NCBI RefSeq assembly: GCF_024628805.1
Contig: NZ_CP102382.1
Coordinates: 806,001 to 870,000 of the forward strand
Source of the DNA: Paenimyroides aestuarii
GTDB lineage: Bacteria; Bacteroidota; Bacteroidia; Flavobacteriales; Flavobacteriaceae
Length of the DNA stretch: 64,000 nt
Reading direction: 5' to 3'
Every line of letters starts with the position of its first letter. Within the stretch, counting starts at the first letter, position 1. The position numbers were made by a program, and so were the translations under genes. Below are positions 1-8,401 of the stretch, in pieces. A model generated the notes under the pieces. That model saw nothing but the letters and a program-made list of their open reading frames with translations. It ran no database searches and was not told where the DNA came from.

Positions 1-1021
1 TATTTTCAAGCATTTCGTAATTCTCCTCACTTCCGTATCCCGCATCGGCAACCACTTCTTTGCTTTGTTTTTTGTAAGCATTTTCAAAACCATCGAGATG
101 CGATTCCAAAGTCGTGGTATCCCCCGGTTTTTGATGGATGGAAACGTGGGTAATAAACTGGTTTTCAGTTGAAATCTGCGTATTATAGGCAGGTTTAAGT
201 TGTCCGTTTTTCATGTGATCTTCCTTCATCCGCATAAAAGTAGCATCGGGGTCGGTTTTGCTGTACGAATTCCTATCGCCTAAAGTTTCTAGGTCTTTTT
301 CGTATTTTTCTAATTTTGGAAGATGCTCATCCTGAAGTTTTTGTAGCTCTTTTGCCTGTTTTTTGGTAGGTTCTTTTAGTTTTTTGTTCAATTCAGATAA
401 CTTCTCTTTTAGTTCTTCGGAATTGATTTTTTTGGGCAGTTCTTCCTTGTTAAGTTCTTGATTATCTGATTGAATACTGTTTTCAATATCTGAAAGAATC
501 GTATTGATTTTAACTTCTAATTTTTCTTTGTACTTTTCCACAGAACCCCGCCAAACGAAGGTGTATTTATTGGATTTTGCCTCTATTTTTGTGCCGTCAA
601 TATACTGAACATCAAGGCTGATGTAGCCCAATTCTACCAGCATTTTCACCACTTCGGCAAACAAATCTTTGATTTTCTCCTTCAAAATTTTCCCTCTAAA
701 TTCGTTGATGGTTCTAAAATTTGGCGTAGAATTTCCCGAAATGTACATAAAATGAATGTTTTCGGTAAGGGCTTTGGCGATTTTTCTACACGAATAAACG
801 TTGGACAAATAGCTGTAAAACAACACTTTAATCATCATTCTCGGATGATATGCAGAGCAACCTCCGCCTAAGTAAAGATTTGTAATATCGCTGATATCCA
901 ATTGATTAACTACCGAATCCACCAACCGAACGGGGTGGTCTTCTGGAATCAAATCAAAAATATTGATAGGGAAAAGTTCTGGAGAGTTGCCTGTTTGATT
1001 TTTAAATGTTACCTTAGCCAT
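1..1021 (-). CDS. IS1182-family (DDE) transposase, C-terminus cut by window edge
   Basis: Reading leftwards from an ATG at 1021, the frame stays open for 340 codons to the window edge. The N-terminus starts [11 protein letters not shown] and contains the DUF772-like stretch with [12 protein letters not shown] and [16 protein letters not shown]. These are typical of transposases of the IS1182/IS5-like group in Bacteroidota. A Lys/Glu-rich coiled linker (about residues 155-230) follows. The DDE core then begins around [14 protein letters not shown] and [12 protein letters not shown], where the second Asp of the catalytic triad would lie. The last acidic residue falls outside the window, so intactness cannot be judged. 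No stop or frameshift is seen in the visible part. Confidence 0.85.
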   Translation of the reverse strand, partial: MAKVTFKNQTGNSPELFPINIFDLIPEDHPVRLVDSVVNQLDISDITNLYLGGGCSAYHPRMMIKVLFYSYLSNVYSCRKIAKALTENIHFMYISGNSTPNFRTINEFRGKILKEKIKDLFAEVVKMLVELGYISLDVQYIDGTKIEAKSNKYTFVWRGSVEKYKEKLEVKINTILSDIENSIQSDNQELNKEELPKKINSEELKEKLSELNKKLKEPTKKQAKELQKLQDEHLPKLEKYEKDLETLGDRNSYSKTDPDATFMRMKEDHMKNGQLKPAYNTQISTENQFITHVSIHQKPGDTTTLESHLDGFENAYKKQSKEVVADAGYGSEENYEMLEN

Positions 1022-1083
1022 AGTTGGGTTTTTTGTTCAACTCTAAAATACGAATTTTTTAGAGAAAACACAACAAAAAAAGG

Positions 1084-1106
1084 GCTGCCCAAACTTTTTG
1101 GACAGC
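1084..1106. repeat. Inverted repeat at IS outer end, possible terminator
   Basis: Arms GCTGCCCAAA (1084-1093) and TTTGGACAGC (1097-1106) pair with one G/U-type mismatch around a 3-nt loop. T-rich DNA follows on the right. The element lies only 18 bp from the stop codon of the SIMPL gene. It is probably the IS terminal repeat and may double as a transcription terminator for that gene. Confidence 0.55.
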
Positions 1107-1123
1107 TTCTTTTTTATCCTTTT

Positions 1124-1885
1124 TTATTCTAAGAAAAACACAATGGTACTCACCACTCTTGCTTTTTGCATATAAGGTTCTTTGGGGCTTTCCGAAGGTT
1201 CAGCGCCTTCGCCATCGTAATATCTATAATTACCCACAATAGAAATTTGTCCTTGTGAGGCCGTTTTTATTTTTCCCAATTGCGCCTGCGAGTCGTTTGC
1301 AAATTGCTCCCCTGCAATCCGGGCGTTTTTTGTACTTTCTGCTATTAACTTTGGCTTTATCGTGTTTAGTTCGGGAAAGGTGTATGCAACATATATTTTT
1401 GATGTTAGATCTTTACTAATTAAATCAAGCTCTATTTTCGATGCTTTACTTTCCAGTTCTTCTACTTCATTAGATTTTATTGAAAGGCTTTGTGCGGCTG
1501 TGTATCGATCAATTTTAATTTGAACTTCTTTGCCATCACGCCATTCGCTGGAATAGTATGTTTGGCGATCGGTAACATTCAAATTGTTCACTTTTATTGC
1601 ATCTTTTGCATATCCAATACTTTCCAAATAAGTTATAACGTTGTTCTTTTTAACCTCTGTTTGGTTGATAACGCCTTTTAAATCATCGCCCGAAAACGAA
1701 AAACTTAGTGTAACCCAAGCAGAAGTGGCTTTCATTTCCATTTCTGCGAGTCCTTTTACGGCTACAACGCGGTCTTTGTCGCTAAATGTTTTAAGTCCTT
1801 TAAATATAAAAAAGCCTAACAAAAAAAGACCTATTATAATGGACACGCTTAGAATTACTGCTTTTGATATACTTTTGTTTTCCAT
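1124..1885 (-). CDS. SIMPL (DUF541) domain protein
   Basis: A 253-residue protein with one N-terminal membrane anchor (about residues 8-30), so most of it is probably periplasmic. The rest is a SIMPL/DUF541 domain, recognised by VVAVKGLAEMEMKAT near residue 40, the YLESIGYAKDAIKVNN stretch and the C-terminal KARVVSTIVFFLE. The family (E. coli YggE and relatives) is widespread, and its biochemical role is poorly defined; links to oxidative stress have been reported for YggE. The gene ends 18 bp from the inferred IS end. The C-terminal strand looks complete, so the insertion probably just missed the coding region or created a slightly altered tail. Confidence 0.8.
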   Translation of the reverse strand: MENKSISKAVILSVSIIIGLFLLGFFIFKGLKTFSDKDRVVAVKGLAEMEMKATSAWVTLSFSFSGDDLKGVINQTEVKKNNVITYLESIGYAKDAIKVNNLNVTDRQTYYSSEWRDGKEVQIKIDRYTAAQSLSIKSNEVEELESKASKIELDLISKDLTSKIYVAYTFPELNTIKPKLIAESTKNARIAGEQFANDSQAQLGKIKTASQGQISIVGNYRYYDGEGAEPSESPKEPYMQKARVVSTIVFFLE

Positions 1886-1915
1886 GATTTTCCTGATTAA
1901 TCTTCTTGCTAATTT

Positions 1916-1948
1916 AAAAAAAATAGCCTGAATTTCTTCAGACTATTT
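1916..1948 (-). terminator. Intrinsic terminator of fbp
   Basis: Arms AAATAGCCTGAA (1921-1932) and TTCAGACTATTT (1937-1948) form a 12-bp stem with one mismatch. On the minus strand it is followed by a run of eight T. It sits 6 bp beyond the fbp stop and before the SIMPL start. Confidence 0.75.
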
Positions 1949-1954
1949 AATATT

Positions 1955-2950
1955 TTACAAATAACTTTCTAATTTATCAACCATATTTTTACTTCCGCAG
2001 AAAATTGGCACGCGTTGATGCAATTCGGTGGGTTCAATTTCTAAAATTCGTTGGTGCCCGTCGGTTGCTTTTCCGCCCGCTTGTTCAATAATCATGGCAA
2101 AAGGATTACATTCATACAATAAACGCAATTTTCCGTTGGGTTTTGATGTGGTTCCGGGATACATATAAATACCTCCTTTTAAGATATTTCTGTGCACATC
2201 AGCTACCAAACTGCCAATGTATCTACCGCTGTATGGTTTTTTGTTGGAATCATCCTTACAAAAAGAAATATAATCTTTTACCCCTTGCTGAAACTGATTG
2301 AAATTTCCTTCGTTAACAGAAAATATAGAACCGTTAGCACTTATTTTCATATCGGGATGCGATAAAAAGAACGTTCCCAAAGATGGATCTAACGTAAACC
2401 CATTTACACCATTGCCGGTTGTGTAAACCAACATGGTACTAGAACCATAAATCACATAACCCGCTGCCACTTGGTGAATTCCTTTTTGAAGAAAATCGGC
2501 CTGGGTAACCGGTGTTCCTGGTTCTGAAATACGACGATACACAGAAAAAATAGTTCCAACAGAAACATTCACATCTATATTTGATGAACCATCTAAAGGA
2601 TCCATCAGCAACACATATTTATTATTGTTGTTGCCATCGGCTCCGCAAACGGTAATAAAATCATCGTTTTCTTCCGATGCAATTCCGCAAACAATTTCGC
2701 GGTTAATAAGCGTTTGGATAAACACTTCGTTGGCAAAAACATCTAACTTTTGTTGCTGTTCGCCTTGAATGTTTTCGCTTCCGAAAGCTCCGGTAATATC
2801 TACCAAACCTGCTTGGTTTACTTTTTGCGCCACAATCTTCGATGCCAAACGAATAGAGTTCATTAACCGAGATAATTCACCCGAAGAATACGCAAAATCC
2901 TGCTGCTTCTTTATTATAAATTCACCTAAAGTAGTATATCTTTCTTCCAT
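1955..2950 (-). CDS. fbp: Fructose-1,6-bisphosphatase, class I
   Basis: A cytosolic gluconeogenic enzyme that hydrolyses fructose 1,6-bisphosphate to fructose 6-phosphate. The 331-residue length is normal for class I. The metal-binding signature DPLDGSSN is at residues 117-124, preceded by acidic metal ligands at E93-E94. A conserved C-terminal motif [13 protein letters not shown] carries substrate-binding residues. The start is the ATG at 2950. The gene is monocistronic, ending in a terminator, and is divergent from aspartate kinase across a 167-bp spacer. Nothing unusual is seen. Confidence 0.97.
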   Translation of the reverse strand: MEERYTTLGEFIIKKQQDFAYSSGELSRLMNSIRLASKIVAQKVNQAGLVDITGAFGSENIQGEQQQKLDVFANEVFIQTLINREIVCGIASEENDDFITVCGADGNNNNKYVLLMDPLDGSSNIDVNVSVGTIFSVYRRISEPGTPVTQADFLQKGIHQVAAGYVIYGSSTMLVYTTGNGVNGFTLDPSLGTFFLSHPDMKISANGSIFSVNEGNFNQFQQGVKDYISFCKDDSNKKPYSGRYIGSLVADVHRNILKGGIYMYPGTTSKPNGKLRLLYECNPFAMIIEQAGGKATDGHQRILEIEPTELHQRVPIFCGSKNMVDKLESYL

Positions 2951-3030
2951 TTTTTATTGTAAAACTGGTACAAATATCGGTAAAATGTAAATATAAACCC
3001 ATTTCTTTTAAGTTTTTTGCAATGTAGTTA

Positions 3031-3060
3031 TTGTTCAATGAAAACGGTTCATTATTTTTG
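3031..3060 (+). promoter_or_regulatory. Flavobacterial promoter for aspartate kinase
   Basis: TTG at 3031-3033, a 19-nt spacer and TATTTTTG at 3053-3060 match the Bacteroidota housekeeping consensus TTG-N17-23-TAnnTTTG. Transcription would begin near 3065, leaving a leader of about 50 nt. This argues against translation from the in-frame TTG at 3031, because that codon is the -33 element. Confidence 0.7.
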
Positions 3061-3117
3061 CCGCAAACAAACAAAACAATTCTATTTTTTTATGAACCTA
3101 ATTTACTAATAAGCAAA

Positions 3118-4371
3118 ATGAAAGTATTCAAATTTGGTGGTGCGTCTATCAAAGATCCGCAAGCAATTCGCAACGTGTTACATGTATTAAAAACCGTTGG
3201 TTTCAACAATAGTTTAATCATTGCATCGGCAATGGGCAAAACCACAAACGCCTTGGAAGATGTGGTGAACGCTTATTTTAAGAAACCCGAAGAGCTAAAA
3301 AACGCCCTACAAATTGTTTCTGATTACCATTTAGAAATTCTGAATGAATTGTTTGAAAATAAAAGCCATTTGGTTTTTGACAAAGTACGTGTTTTATTCG
3401 TAGAAATGGAATTTTTCCTTTCTACCAACAAATCGCCCAATTACAATTTTGTGTACGATCAAATTGTTTCGTATGGCGAAATTATTTCTACTACCATTTT
3501 AAGTTATTTTTTTAACGATCAAAGCATTGAAAACATTTGGATTGATGCCCGTAATTTGATTAAAACCGACACCACATACCGCGATGGTTTGGTAGATTGG
3601 AAAGCAACCGAACAAAATATCACCAATCAATTACAAGGCAAAAAACTCTATGTAACCCAAGGTTTTATAGGGTCTGATCCCAATCACTTTTCGGTTACTT
3701 TAGGCAGAGAAGGATCTGATTATTCGGCTGCGATCTTTGCTTATTGTTTGAATGCCGAAAGCGTAACCATTTGGAAAGATGTGCCGGGTGTTTTAAATGC
3801 CGATCCAAGATATTTTGAAGACACTGTTTTATTGAACCAAATTTCGTATCACGAAGCCATTGAATTGGCTTTTTACGGAGCATCGGTCATTCACCCAAAA
3901 ACCTTACAACCTTTACAAAGAAAAGAAATCCCCTTGTTTGTTAAATCGTTTGTAAACCCAACCTTGCCGGGAACATCGGTTTCTAAAGGTGCCGATTTAG
4001 AACCTCACACTGCCTGTTTTATTGTAAAGAAAAACCAATTACTTATTTCTATTGCTTCAAAAGATTTTTCGTTTATTATGGAACACCAAGTAAGCGATAT
4101 TTTTAAATTGTTTGCCGATCAACACATAAAAGTAAATGTTATACAAAATGCGGCAATTAGTTTCACGGTTTGCGTGGAAGATAAATTTGGCAACTTTGAA
4201 CACATTCTAGAAGATTTAGACAACAATTTCAAGATTACATACAACGAAAATGTATCGCTTTATACCATTCGACATTTCACGCCCGAAGCTGCTGAAAAAG
4301 TAATTGCAAACAAAGCAGTGCTTTTGCAGCAAATTAATCGCGAAACCATGCAAATTGTTATAAAAGAGTAA
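3118..4371 (+). CDS. lysC: Aspartate kinase
   Basis: Phosphorylates aspartate, the first step towards lysine, threonine, methionine and diaminopimelate. The N-terminus MKVFKFGGAS contains the KFGG nucleotide-binding motif. FIGSDPNHFSVTLGREGSDYSAA and WKDVPGVLNADPR are the substrate- and ATP-site signatures of the amino acid kinase fold. The C-terminal ~110 residues form a degenerate ACT region (LISIASKDFSFI and following). At 417 residues it is a monofunctional enzyme without a fused homoserine dehydrogenase. The ATG at 3118 is chosen because the family begins at KVFKFGG and the upstream TTG lies in the promoter. Confidence 0.93.
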   Translation: MKVFKFGGASIKDPQAIRNVLHVLKTVGFNNSLIIASAMGKTTNALEDVVNAYFKKPEELKNALQIVSDYHLEILNELFENKSHLVFDKVRVLFVEMEFFLSTNKSPNYNFVYDQIVSYGEIISTTILSYFFNDQSIENIWIDARNLIKTDTTYRDGLVDWKATEQNITNQLQGKKLYVTQGFIGSDPNHFSVTLGREGSDYSAAIFAYCLNAESVTIWKDVPGVLNADPRYFEDTVLLNQISYHEAIELAFYGASVIHPKTLQPLQRKEIPLFVKSFVNPTLPGTSVSKGADLEPHTACFIVKKNQLLISIASKDFSFIMEHQVSDIFKLFADQHIKVNVIQNAAISFTVCVEDKFGNFEHILEDLDNNFKITYNENVSLYTIRHFTPEAAEKVIANKAVLLQQINRETMQIVIKE

Positions 4372-4400
4372 TTTTTACCACAGATACACAGATTAGTATC

Positions 4401-5060
4401 ATGAATATTCACTTTAAGACAAGGAATTTATACCCTGACGAACTACGAATATTAAACACCTTGAAATTGCAGAAAGAAAAAGAAAAAAGCAGTAAAATTA
4501 AACTCCATCATTTTGTTGCAGCTACAATTTTGGGAACAGTTTTAATATATATTTCTTTTAAAGTTACTGATAGTTTTTGGCTTTTCCTTTCAGGAACAAC
4601 TGCCGTTTTACTATTTGCATTTGTCTTTTTTGCACCATATGAAATCTACAAAAAAAGAAAAAAATGTAAGTCATTTTTAGAACAACTAAATACAATTATA
4701 GTCAAAGGAACGGTTGACACTTGTCTAATTACTGCTAAAAAAATTGCAATAGCACCAGAGTATGATGACGAGAGTGACTTATACATTATTGAAATTAATC
4801 AAAACGAAGTTTTATACTTATGGGATACTGAATACAACCTAAATAAAAAATTTCCTTCCTCAAAATTTGAAATATATAGTGAGGTCTTTTTCAACCTTAC
4901 GAATAGACAAATTTATCAATTAAGTGAAAAAATTCAGCCAATGCAAATCGACAAAAAAGCAAAGTGGAATTTCATAAAACAAAATGGTGCTCCAAAACAT
5001 TTAGAAATAGAAAAAATAAACTTCGACAAACTATTTGAAAAATACAACAATTGTATGTAA
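4401..5060 (+). CDS. Hypothetical membrane protein, two TM helices
   Basis: I do not recognise this 219-residue protein. It has a charged cytosolic-looking N-terminus (1-35), two hydrophobic helices at about 38-55 and 60-82, a basic KKRKK turn, and a soluble C-terminal domain of about 130 residues rich in Lys, Glu and aromatic residues. The topology resembles small two-helix hairpin proteins with a cytosolic domain. It begins 29 bp after the aspartate kinase stop, so it may be read through from that promoter. A short hairpin terminator follows. Its codon use looks more AT-rich than its neighbours, which could mean a recent arrival. Confidence 0.6.
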   Translation: MNIHFKTRNLYPDELRILNTLKLQKEKEKSSKIKLHHFVAATILGTVLIYISFKVTDSFWLFLSGTTAVLLFAFVFFAPYEIYKKRKKCKSFLEQLNTIIVKGTVDTCLITAKKIAIAPEYDDESDLYIIEINQNEVLYLWDTEYNLNKKFPSSKFEIYSEVFFNLTNRQIYQLSEKIQPMQIDKKAKWNFIKQNGAPKHLEIEKINFDKLFEKYNNCM

Positions 5061-5133
5061 CAGAAGAATTTAAAACAAAGAGTTTTTACCCTCTTAAATA
5101 AGATACACTATAAAAATTAAATCTATTAAAGCT

Positions 5134-5155
5134 ACTACTTTTAGTAGTTTTTTTA
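5134..5155 (+). terminator. Short intrinsic terminator
   Basis: ACTACT (5134-5139), a 3-nt loop and AGTAGT (5143-5148) run into a T-rich tract. The stem is only 6 bp and AT-rich, so it is probably weak. It separates the two-helix protein from the next promoter. Confidence 0.5.
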
Positions 5156-5168
5156 GTTTTAACAAAAT

Positions 5169-5186
5169 TTTGGCACGCAATTTGGG
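5169..5186 (+). promoter_or_regulatory. Sigma-54 (RpoN) type promoter
   Basis: TGGCAC at 5171-5176, a 5-nt spacer and TTGG at 5182-5185 match the -24/-12 consensus TGGCAC-N5-TTGC except for the final C. The expected start near 5197 leaves a leader of about 24 nt before the ATG at 5221. Two further intergenic matches occur in the window, at 31027 and 51265 (minus strand). Confidence 0.6.
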
Positions 5187-5220
5187 TTGACCCTAACAAA
5201 TCATAAAACAACAAAATAGT

Positions 5221-5778
5221 ATGAAAAGAATTATTTACCTTTTAGCCCTAATCTCAACAAGTGCTTTTGCCCAAGAACAACAAAAAGATGTGGTAACCAT
5301 CTCTGCAAACTACAACTTTTCCGAACCTACACAATACGGTGTTAGCATAGAATTCACAAAAGAAGCTAAAAAAGACGAACGCTTAACATCGCGCTTGTTG
5401 AATGTTAGTTACGGACAAGTGGAATACGACAACAATTATTTAAAAAGCACTGGAGAAGGGTTTGTGGTTGAATTGGGTAGCCGCACCTATTTCAAAAAAG
5501 GAGTTCGAGAAGGTTTCTATGCAGAAAACTTTATTACACACGGACAAATCAAATTCGACGAAATGATCAATGGAGAAAATTTTGAAGGAAAGTACAGTTT
5601 CTGGAGTATTTTTAACCCCAATCTTGGATACAAAATACATCTTAGTAAAAATTTAAGTATCGACCCATCGGTTGGTTTCAATTGGAAATGGGAAGTGCGT
5701 GGCAAAGGTGGCATCGATAACCGCCATTTTGATAACTTCGTATTTAAAGCTGGTGTGAAGTTGGGCTACACGTTTTAA
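5221..5778 (+). CDS. Exported beta-barrel-like outer membrane protein
   Basis: A 185-residue protein with a clear signal peptide (MKRIIYLLALISTSAFA, cleavage before QEQQ). The mature part alternates polar and hydrophobic residues in short strands and ends in Phe (KLGYTF), as expected for a small outer-membrane beta-barrel. I cannot assign a named family or substrate. It stands alone between two terminators and is preceded by a sigma-54-type promoter, so it is probably expressed under specific stress or nutrient signals rather than constitutively. That regulatory reading is an inference from sequence only. Confidence 0.7.
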   Translation: MKRIIYLLALISTSAFAQEQQKDVVTISANYNFSEPTQYGVSIEFTKEAKKDERLTSRLLNVSYGQVEYDNNYLKSTGEGFVVELGSRTYFKKGVREGFYAENFITHGQIKFDEMINGENFEGKYSFWSIFNPNLGYKIHLSKNLSIDPSVGFNWKWEVRGKGGIDNRHFDNFVFKAGVKLGYTF

Positions 5779-5796
5779 GGGTTACTTTAAAAACCT

Positions 5797-5834
5797 AAAA
5801 AAGTCTGTATTATTTAAATGATGCAGACTTTTTT
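5797..5834 (+). terminator. Intrinsic terminator
   Basis: AAAAAAGTCTG (5797-5807) and CAGACTTTTTT (5824-5834) form an 11-bp perfect stem around a 16-nt loop, with U-rich 3' arm. It terminates the small beta-barrel gene. The rest of the 234-bp gap to 6022 is AT-rich and shows no gene. Confidence 0.85.
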
Positions 5835-6021
5835 GTTTAAAAGCAGTTTACTTATTTTGAGAAATAGATTACAAAAAGCCTTTCAATTACCTACAAATCA
5901 ATCAATTCAAATATTTTTTAAAATTTAAAACCTTTTTTAGTTTCAAAATCAGATTATTTTTAGTTTTATTTAAGAAAAAGTTGCTGCTTTTTCTTTATCT
6001 TAAAAAAAAATTTTGAAAAAA

Positions 6022-7545
6022 ATGCAAATTAACAAAGTTGAACTACGAAATTTAGAAATTGAAGATTATATCGGATTAAAGAACTCAATGCTGCAAGCAT
6101 ACGAAGAAGGTGTTGATGATCCGTATTGGAAAAAAGAAGAAATTCGACGATTATTAAAGATTTTTCCTGAAGGGCAAATCGTTATTGTAGTAGATGATGT
6201 TGTTGTGGGTGCTGCTTTGTCACTAATTGTTGATGAAAGTGTTGCTCTTTCAAACCATAAATACAACGATATTATAACCGATGGAAAGTTTAACACACAC
6301 AATCCTGACGGGGAAGTTTTGTATGGAATAGACGTGTTCATTCACCCCAATTACCGTGGTTTGCGACTAGGAAGACGTTTGTATGATGGACGAAAAGAAT
6401 TGTGCGAACAGCTCAATTTAAAATCGATTATTTTTGCCGGTCGCATTCCAAATTACCATAATTATTCCAAAGATTTAACTCCAAAGCAATATCTTGAAAA
6501 AGTAAAAACAAAGGAAATTCATGATCCTGTTATTTCGTTTCAGGTTAATAACGATTTCCACATTAAAAGATTGCTTCGCAACTATTTAGAAGGCGATCGC
6601 GATTCGCGTGATTATGCCGTTTTGCTGGAGTGGAACAATATTTCATACGATAAATCACCTGTATTAATCAATACCAAAAAAAGCGTGGTTCGCTTAGGTT
6701 TAATACAATGGCAAATGCGGCCTTTGAACAATTTAGAGGAATTTTTTGATCAGGCAGAATTTTTCATCGATGCCGTTTCGGGTTATGAAAGTGATTTTGC
6801 AACATTCCCTGAATTGTTTGTGGCACCCCTTATGGCCGATTACAACCATTTATCTGAATCGGAAGCCATACGTGAACTAGCAAAATATACCGATACCATT
6901 CAAAAACGTTTTCAAGAACTCGCCATTCAATACAATATCAATATCATCACAGGAAGTATGCCGTATTTAGATGAAAATGTACTTTATAATGTAGGCTTTT
7001 TATGCAAACGCGATGGATCTTCCGAAATGTACCGAAAAATACATATCACACCAAACGAACGACTGTATTGGGGAATGCAGGGCGGCGATGTGATACAAAC
7101 GTTTGATACCGATTGCGGAAAAATAGGTATTATTATCTGTTATGATGTAGAGTTTCCGGAACTTTCCAGACTAATGAGCGATGATGGTATGGAAATTCTT
7201 TTTGTTCCCTATTTAACCGATACGCAAAACGGATACACCCGCGTGCGTAGTTGTGCCCAAGCTCGTGCTATTGAAAACGAGTGTTATGTGGCTATTACCG
7301 GTTGTGTAGGAAACCTTCCAAAAGTAAATAATATGGATATTCAATACGGGCAAGCAGCCGTTTTCACTCCATCTGATTTTGCTTTTCCAAATAATGGTGT
7401 CAAAGCCGAAGCTACACCAAATACCGAAATGACGTTGATTGTTGATGTGGAATTAAACGCTTTAAAAGAACTACACGAATTGGGAAGTGTGCGTATTAAA
7501 AAGGATCGAAGATTGGATTTATATAAACTAAGAAAATTAAAATAA
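6022..7545 (+). CDS. GNAT acetyltransferase fused to nitrilase-family hydrolase
   Basis: A two-domain enzyme of 507 residues. The N-terminal ~210 residues are a GNAT domain, with YRGLRLGRRLYDGRKEL as the acetyl-CoA binding loop. The C-terminal ~290 residues are a carbon-nitrogen hydrolase with the complete catalytic triad: Glu264 in FPELF, Lys339 in YRKIHITP and Cys373 in IIICYDVEFPE. The fusion is a known architecture in several bacterial phyla. Its substrate is undefined; an amide made or used by an acyl transfer step is possible. The ATG at 6022 is preferred to the in-frame TTG at 6013. The next gene follows after one base, so the two are co-translated. Confidence 0.88.
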   Translation: MQINKVELRNLEIEDYIGLKNSMLQAYEEGVDDPYWKKEEIRRLLKIFPEGQIVIVVDDVVVGAALSLIVDESVALSNHKYNDIITDGKFNTHNPDGEVLYGIDVFIHPNYRGLRLGRRLYDGRKELCEQLNLKSIIFAGRIPNYHNYSKDLTPKQYLEKVKTKEIHDPVISFQVNNDFHIKRLLRNYLEGDRDSRDYAVLLEWNNISYDKSPVLINTKKSVVRLGLIQWQMRPLNNLEEFFDQAEFFIDAVSGYESDFATFPELFVAPLMADYNHLSESEAIRELAKYTDTIQKRFQELAIQYNINIITGSMPYLDENVLYNVGFLCKRDGSSEMYRKIHITPNERLYWGMQGGDVIQTFDTDCGKIGIIICYDVEFPELSRLMSDDGMEILFVPYLTDTQNGYTRVRSCAQARAIENECYVAITGCVGNLPKVNNMDIQYGQAAVFTPSDFAFPNNGVKAEATPNTEMTLIVDVELNALKELHELGSVRIKKDRRLDLYKLRKLK

Positions 7546-7546
7546 A

Positions 7547-8302
7547 TTGAATATAGCAATTTTAGGCGCGGGGTGGTTAGGAACCGAATTGGCAAAGGTA
7601 TTAAGCAAAAATCATACGGTAAAGGTTTCGGTAACTACCAATGAAAAAAAAGAGCTTTTGCAAACGCAAGGTTTGAACGCTTTTACAGTAGTGTTGTCAC
7701 TAAATGGTGTATCGGGCAGTTTAGATTTTTTTAAAAATGTAGATGTTTTGATATGTACACTAACCCCGCAAGCCGTTGCTGTTTTTTATCCTTTAGCCGA
7801 TGTATTAAAAAAACACGCTATTAAAAATGTCGTAGTTTGCAGTTCCACTGGCATTTATCAAGATTGTGAAGGAATTGTAAAAGAATCAAGTGCTTTAAAG
7901 CTAACTATTCCAAAGGTACAACTACTCAAAAGTATCGAAGATGTTTTTTTGACAGATGCTGCATTTAACGCTACCATTCTACGCCTTGGTGGATTAATCG
8001 GAAAAAACAGACATCCTGTAAAACATTTAGCCAAAAAAGACCAGATTACAGATGGAAATGAACCTGTAAACATTGTGTATCAAGACACCATCTTAAAAAC
8101 CATTTGCCTATTACTTAAACAACCATTGCTTAATACGGTTTTTAATCTAGTAGAAACAGACCACAGAACAAAAGAAGTTTTTTACCAAGATGCTGCAAAA
8201 GAACATGATGTATCTTTACCTCCGTTTTCATATACTTCTTCACCCAAAAACCGAGTAGTATCAACAGAGAAAATAGAAAGCTTTTTAGATATAAACCCCT
8301 GA
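7547..8302 (+). CDS. NAD(P)-binding Rossmann (atypical SDR/epimerase-like) protein
   Basis: A 251-residue protein starting with a Rossmann fingerprint (IAILGAGWLGTELA). A VVCSSTGIYQDCEG segment resembles the catalytic region of extended/atypical SDR proteins such as E. coli YeeZ. A YxxxK motif is not obvious, so it may be a reductase of the atypical group or a non-catalytic binder. The start is a TTG one base after the previous stop; no closer ATG keeps the glycine-rich loop. The tight coupling to the GNAT-nitrilase gene suggests a joint metabolic role, which is unknown. Confidence 0.75.
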   Translation: MNIAILGAGWLGTELAKVLSKNHTVKVSVTTNEKKELLQTQGLNAFTVVLSLNGVSGSLDFFKNVDVLICTLTPQAVAVFYPLADVLKKHAIKNVVVCSSTGIYQDCEGIVKESSALKLTIPKVQLLKSIEDVFLTDAAFNATILRLGGLIGKNRHPVKHLAKKDQITDGNEPVNIVYQDTILKTICLLLKQPLLNTVFNLVETDHRTKEVFYQDAAKEHDVSLPPFSYTSSPKNRVVSTEKIESFLDINP

Positions 8303-8401
8303 AAATTAATTTTTTTCATCCCACTCCAAACCAATTATTCCTTAATTTTAATTAAATTTGAGCAACACTAAAGAAATCAGTATATTATAAAATAGCCAAA
8401 T

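Larger units (their letters stand above)
1..1106 (-). mobile_element. IS1182-type insertion sequence, one end only
   Basis: This is one end of an insertion sequence that runs off the left edge of the window. It carries a transposase gene read leftwards from 1021. Its outer end is probably the imperfect inverted repeat at 1084-1106 (arms GCTGCCCAAA and TTTGGACAGC around a 3-nt loop), about 60 bp before the transposase start. The family call rests on the DUF772-like N-terminal region of the transposase. The far end and any target-site duplication lie outside the window, so the exact boundary is an inference. Confidence 0.75.

Noticed and set aside
902..1132. 76-residue ORF on the plus strand over the IS end
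   Set aside because: It is antisense to the transposase and crosses the IS end; codon use and composition do not look coding.
3031..3117. Longer aspartate kinase start at TTG 3031
   Set aside because: That TTG is the -33 box of a consensus promoter, and family members begin at KVFKFGG.
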